Origin: Blastomussa wellsi | Taxonomy: Eukaryota; Cnidaria; Anthozoa; Scleractinia; Plerogyridae | Length of the DNA stretch: 64,000 nucleotides | Direction of reading: 5' to 3' | NCBI GenBank assembly: GCA_947652115.1 | Contig: OX393570.1 | Location: forward strand, 14,634,464 to 14,698,463 | Shown: positions 61,264 through 64,000 of the stretch, piece after piece | Position numbering within the stretch: position 1 is the first letter of the stretch | Layout: each line of letters starts with the position of its first letter | Position numbers and translations under genes: made by a program | The notes under the pieces: model-generated | What the model saw: the letters and a program-made list of their open reading frames with translations, nothing else | Databases searched by the model: none | Told to the model about the DNA's origin: nothing

Positions 61264-62477
61264 TAGTCTCCTACGCAGACATTATTAGGGGATTGCATTA
61301 CACTTCTCCCCGCTAACGTCTGCTTGACCGAGGCCAACATTCCTTTCCGCCGCTTCGCCAATCAGATTTTACCTACTAAAATCCGGAAAGCCGACCTTCA
61401 CCTTGTCCACCGCTTAGCCAATCAGATTTTATCAACTAAAATCCCCACGACGCCTCTCCCGCCGCGAGACATGCGATGAGATGAAACCTTCCAGGGACGA
61501 TTGATTTTACTCCAAGTCAGAGATTTCTCTGGTAAATTCATTTTAGATGAAAGCAAGTTCTGAATTTGCGAAGGGAAACTTATTTACTCCTTAATTTATC
61601 GACTGGCTATGGTAAGTCGTTTGTTATCAAGTTTTGCCTTCAGTGTGTTCAACAGTCCGGCTCATTGATTTTCAGTTTTCATATTTTTCCCCACAGCTCC
61701 GCAAAAAGATGTACAATCCAGCAACGAATTACTGAAAAAGTTCAGCCAAATGAAAAGCTAGCCTATGGGTCAAAGTTTCCACGTTTCAGACTCTAAACGA
61801 CTGCGTAGCGATTTTGGTGTTCAGAAAACTATTATTTCAAGTGTGTGCGCCATCCATTAATTGTCGGTTGTTCAAACCCAATTTTAAGCAAATGGAGGCC
61901 TCAAATCAAAGGGCCAATGAACTATCGAAAGGAGGAGTTGAACATATTTTCAAGCCAGCCTTTTAACCCAGCAGCACTGGACGTTTTAAATCGTTCTGTG
62001 GCAAGTTTGTCGAATGAATGATTCAGCACGGTGAAGTTGTATACGCCTTGACTGGCTCTTTCCAATTTTACCCTTCAATTTGTTCGCTCGTAAATACCAC
62101 GGATGTGGACCTCTCTTTGATGATTTCTAAATTAATTCCGCTTTGCGTTTTCGAGTTGGTGAAGTCTTTTGTAGCATTTTATAGCGTTGAAATAAATATT
62201 TCTGATCCACTGTTTATCCACTGGGAATCAGACTCGCACGCTTACCTCTTGTATTCACAATAACATAATATTTTTATTTGGTGTTTCAACCACTGAAATA
62301 CACCAGAGTATTGTATCCAACAGCGCCGGCATCCCGAAGAATGGATTCGCGGGAAATTTTATAACGATCATTTTGTCTGGCGAGAGACAATGGGAAAGGA
62401 ATGTTGGTCGCAGTTAAGCAGGCGTTAGTGGCAACAAGTGTAACGCAATCGCTTAATAATGCCTGCGTAGGAGGCTA
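61264..62477. mobile_element. Mutator-like non-autonomous foldback element
   Basis: Inverted arms of about 86 bp start TAGTCTCCTACGCAG and end CTGCGTAGGAGGCTA. They are flanked by a perfect 9-bp duplication AGCATTGAT (61255-61263 and 62478-62486). No transposase inside. It lies about 90 bp upstream of the first recognised exon of the minus-strand gene. Confidence 0.85.
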
Positions 62478-63323
62478 AGCATTGATGTTTGCTAGGACCA
62501 ATAACAGCAAAATTACTAGCAAGACTTGAAAGCACAATGCAGGCGATTCTCTTCATTCCAATAATAAAACAACAATTTTTGTGGCACATGGCCAGGTAAC
62601 ATGATACATCTACAATGAAATTATGACCTTGTTTCTGAGAAAAGTTAAATGTCTTGCTTGCGGAAAGACAGAAACTACTTCGGCCAATTCATTTTGTTTA
62701 CTAGCCAAAGTACACTGGCTAGTGGAAGTCAGAACCTACTAGCCAAAACTAAATTTCTCCTTGTCTGTGGCTAGTGTCAATATCTGAAAATGTTTTTGAA
62801 TCTAATCTGTTTTCCTTTTTTGTAAACAAAGCAATACATGTCTTGCACATCAGTTACACCCTCCAGCCCCATATATATTCAATTTTTCCGATGTAATAAG
62901 CAGGTCATATAAGCCTTGATCTTTCAAACAAATTCCATTCCTTGTTAAACACAATAATTATTAATACATGCTACATGTACATCTATATGGTACATTTCTT
63001 ATTTATGCTCATCTAGTGAAACCCAGAAACCATGAATGCCTAAAATTATTTCTGGAATGCCGTTTTTCTACCAATCAGATGCAAGATGAAACTACAAGAG
63101 GCAACTGCAAAGGTTTGGATTAGTCACAAAACAACAAGTTGGCTTTTTGTTCCACGATAATACCATTTGCAAATACTGAAATTGTTGTTATTGTTCTATT
63201 TCTGAGCTTATGCATAACAAAAATATTGACCAATATTTTACTAATAAAAAGAGATGCTGCATTTGATTATAATTCGAATAGCTCTCAGACGCACTGTCTG
63301 GCTGTGTCAGACCATGTTGATTC

Positions 63324-63507
63324 TGTTATAGTGATCGAGATGTTTATATTCATTATTCAGCCATTGGTCGGAGTAGTTCTATGAGCCTGTGTAATGTACA
63401 GCGGTCATCTGGCTTACCATGTGCTCTTATCAATACAATCTTGTAGTTGACCCGCCATCTTGTGTATGTGTTCCTTCTATGAACTCTTCTAACCCGAGAA
63501 CATAACA
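63324..63507 (+). repeat. 5' LTR of a Ty3/Gypsy-like element
   Basis: 184 bp starting TGTTAT and ending ATAACA (inverted termini). Followed after 4 bp by TGGCGACGAGGATAGG, a primer-binding-site-like sequence, and then the gag ATG. Confidence 0.7.
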
Positions 63508-63530
63508 TATCTGGCGACGAGGATAGGATC

Positions 63531-64000
63531 ATGCCAAGCTTAGGCAAAATAGAAGAGTTCGATCCAGCCTCCACCAATATTAATCGTTATTTGGAGCGTT
63601 TGGAGCAGTATTTTATCGCGAACGGTGTTCCAGCGGATTCAGGCGAGCGATTCAAACGCAGAGCAACTCTGATATCTGTCATCGGTTCGAAAGCGTACGA
63701 TGTCTTGTCGGACCTGTGCTCACCAGAAGCTCCTTCCGAGAAAACTTACGGCGATCTTGCAGCCATTCTCAAAGGTCATTTTGCTCTGAAGAGACTTCTT
63801 ATCGCCGAACGATACCGATTTCACAATTGCATTCAACGCAACGGAGAGAGCGTCTCCACATTTGCCGCCAACCTCAAACACCTCGCTTCTACCTGCAATT
63901 TCGACACACATCTAAACGAAGCACTACGTGATCGTTTGGTCTGTGGCCTTCGCAACAAGGAGATCCAGAAAAAGTTGTTAACCGAGGAACACAACTTCGA
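63531..64000 (+). CDS. Ty3/Gypsy-like Gag, N-terminal part (runs off window)
   Basis: An ATG 24 bp after the LTR opens a frame that stays open to the window end (156 codons). It shows typical gag capsid features: FDPASTNINRYLERLEQYFI, RRATLISVIGSKAYDVLSDL, a YGDLAAILKGHF helix, FAANLKHLASTCNF and LRDRLVCGLRNKEIQKKLL. The intact frame and structured LTR suggest a recent copy. Its pol lies beyond the window. Confidence 0.87.
   Translation, partial: MPSLGKIEEFDPASTNINRYLERLEQYFIANGVPADSGERFKRRATLISVIGSKAYDVLSDLCSPEAPSEKTYGDLAAILKGHFALKRLLIAERYRFHNCIQRNGESVSTFAANLKHLASTCNFDTHLNEALRDRLVCGLRNKEIQKKLLTEEHNF

Overview
The window is a piece of a multicellular animal genome: AT-rich, with short exons spread over multi-kilobase introns, canonical GT-AG junctions and many transposon copies. 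The coding content, tRNA-derived SINEs, a CR1/L2/jockey-like LINE and abundant palindromic MITEs point to an anthozoan cnidarian, most likely a stony coral. That placement is inference from sequence style and is not proven. Three protein-coding loci can be built. (1) At 3.9-4.7 kb (+) lies a CDCA7-like zinc-finger gene that is open as a single exon. (2) At 9.7-30.1 kb (+) lies a KAT7/HBO1-type MYST histone acetyltransferase in 13 recognised exons with consistent phases; its 5' end was not found. It carries a KAT6/DPF-style double PHD finger ahead of the KAT7-type C2HC finger and MYST domain, a combination absent from human KAT7. (3) At 61.2-32.7 kb (-) lies a secreted-type modular gene. In order it encodes a Cys-rich module, a linker, Kunitz, a linker, Kunitz, Ser/Thr-rich linkers, a BMP/activin type I receptor-like ectodomain, a linker, three complete VWC modules and a truncated fourth VWC, then stop. 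Thirteen of the fourteen junctions inside this chain are phase 1. Genes 2 and 3 converge around 30-32.7 kb.

The rest is mobile DNA and non-coding sequence. The large KAT7 intron (12.5-19.9 kb) holds a broken L1/Tx1-like LINE (-) and a tandemly duplicated 5' fragment of a DUF3504-like gene. Other KAT7 introns hold SINEs, TTAA-flanked MITEs, a GGATC-rich minisatellite and long inverted repeats. The minus-strand gene's introns hold a broken jockey/CR1/L2-like LINE (45.3-47.1 kb), a decayed transposon-associated coding region (53.1-53.7 kb), two tRNA-derived SINEs (one with a long ATT/TAA tail) and, just upstream of its first recognised exon, a 1.2 kb Mutator-like foldback element with a 9-bp target-site duplication. 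The window ends inside the gag of a Ty3/Gypsy-like LTR element. Nested palindromes sit at 34.2-35.8 kb.

The two nuclear genes (CDCA7 and KAT7) act on chromatin. The minus-strand gene is the most novel candidate: a possible extracellular BMP/TGF-beta ligand-binding protein that combines a receptor ectodomain with chordin-type VWC modules and Kunitz protease-inhibitor modules.
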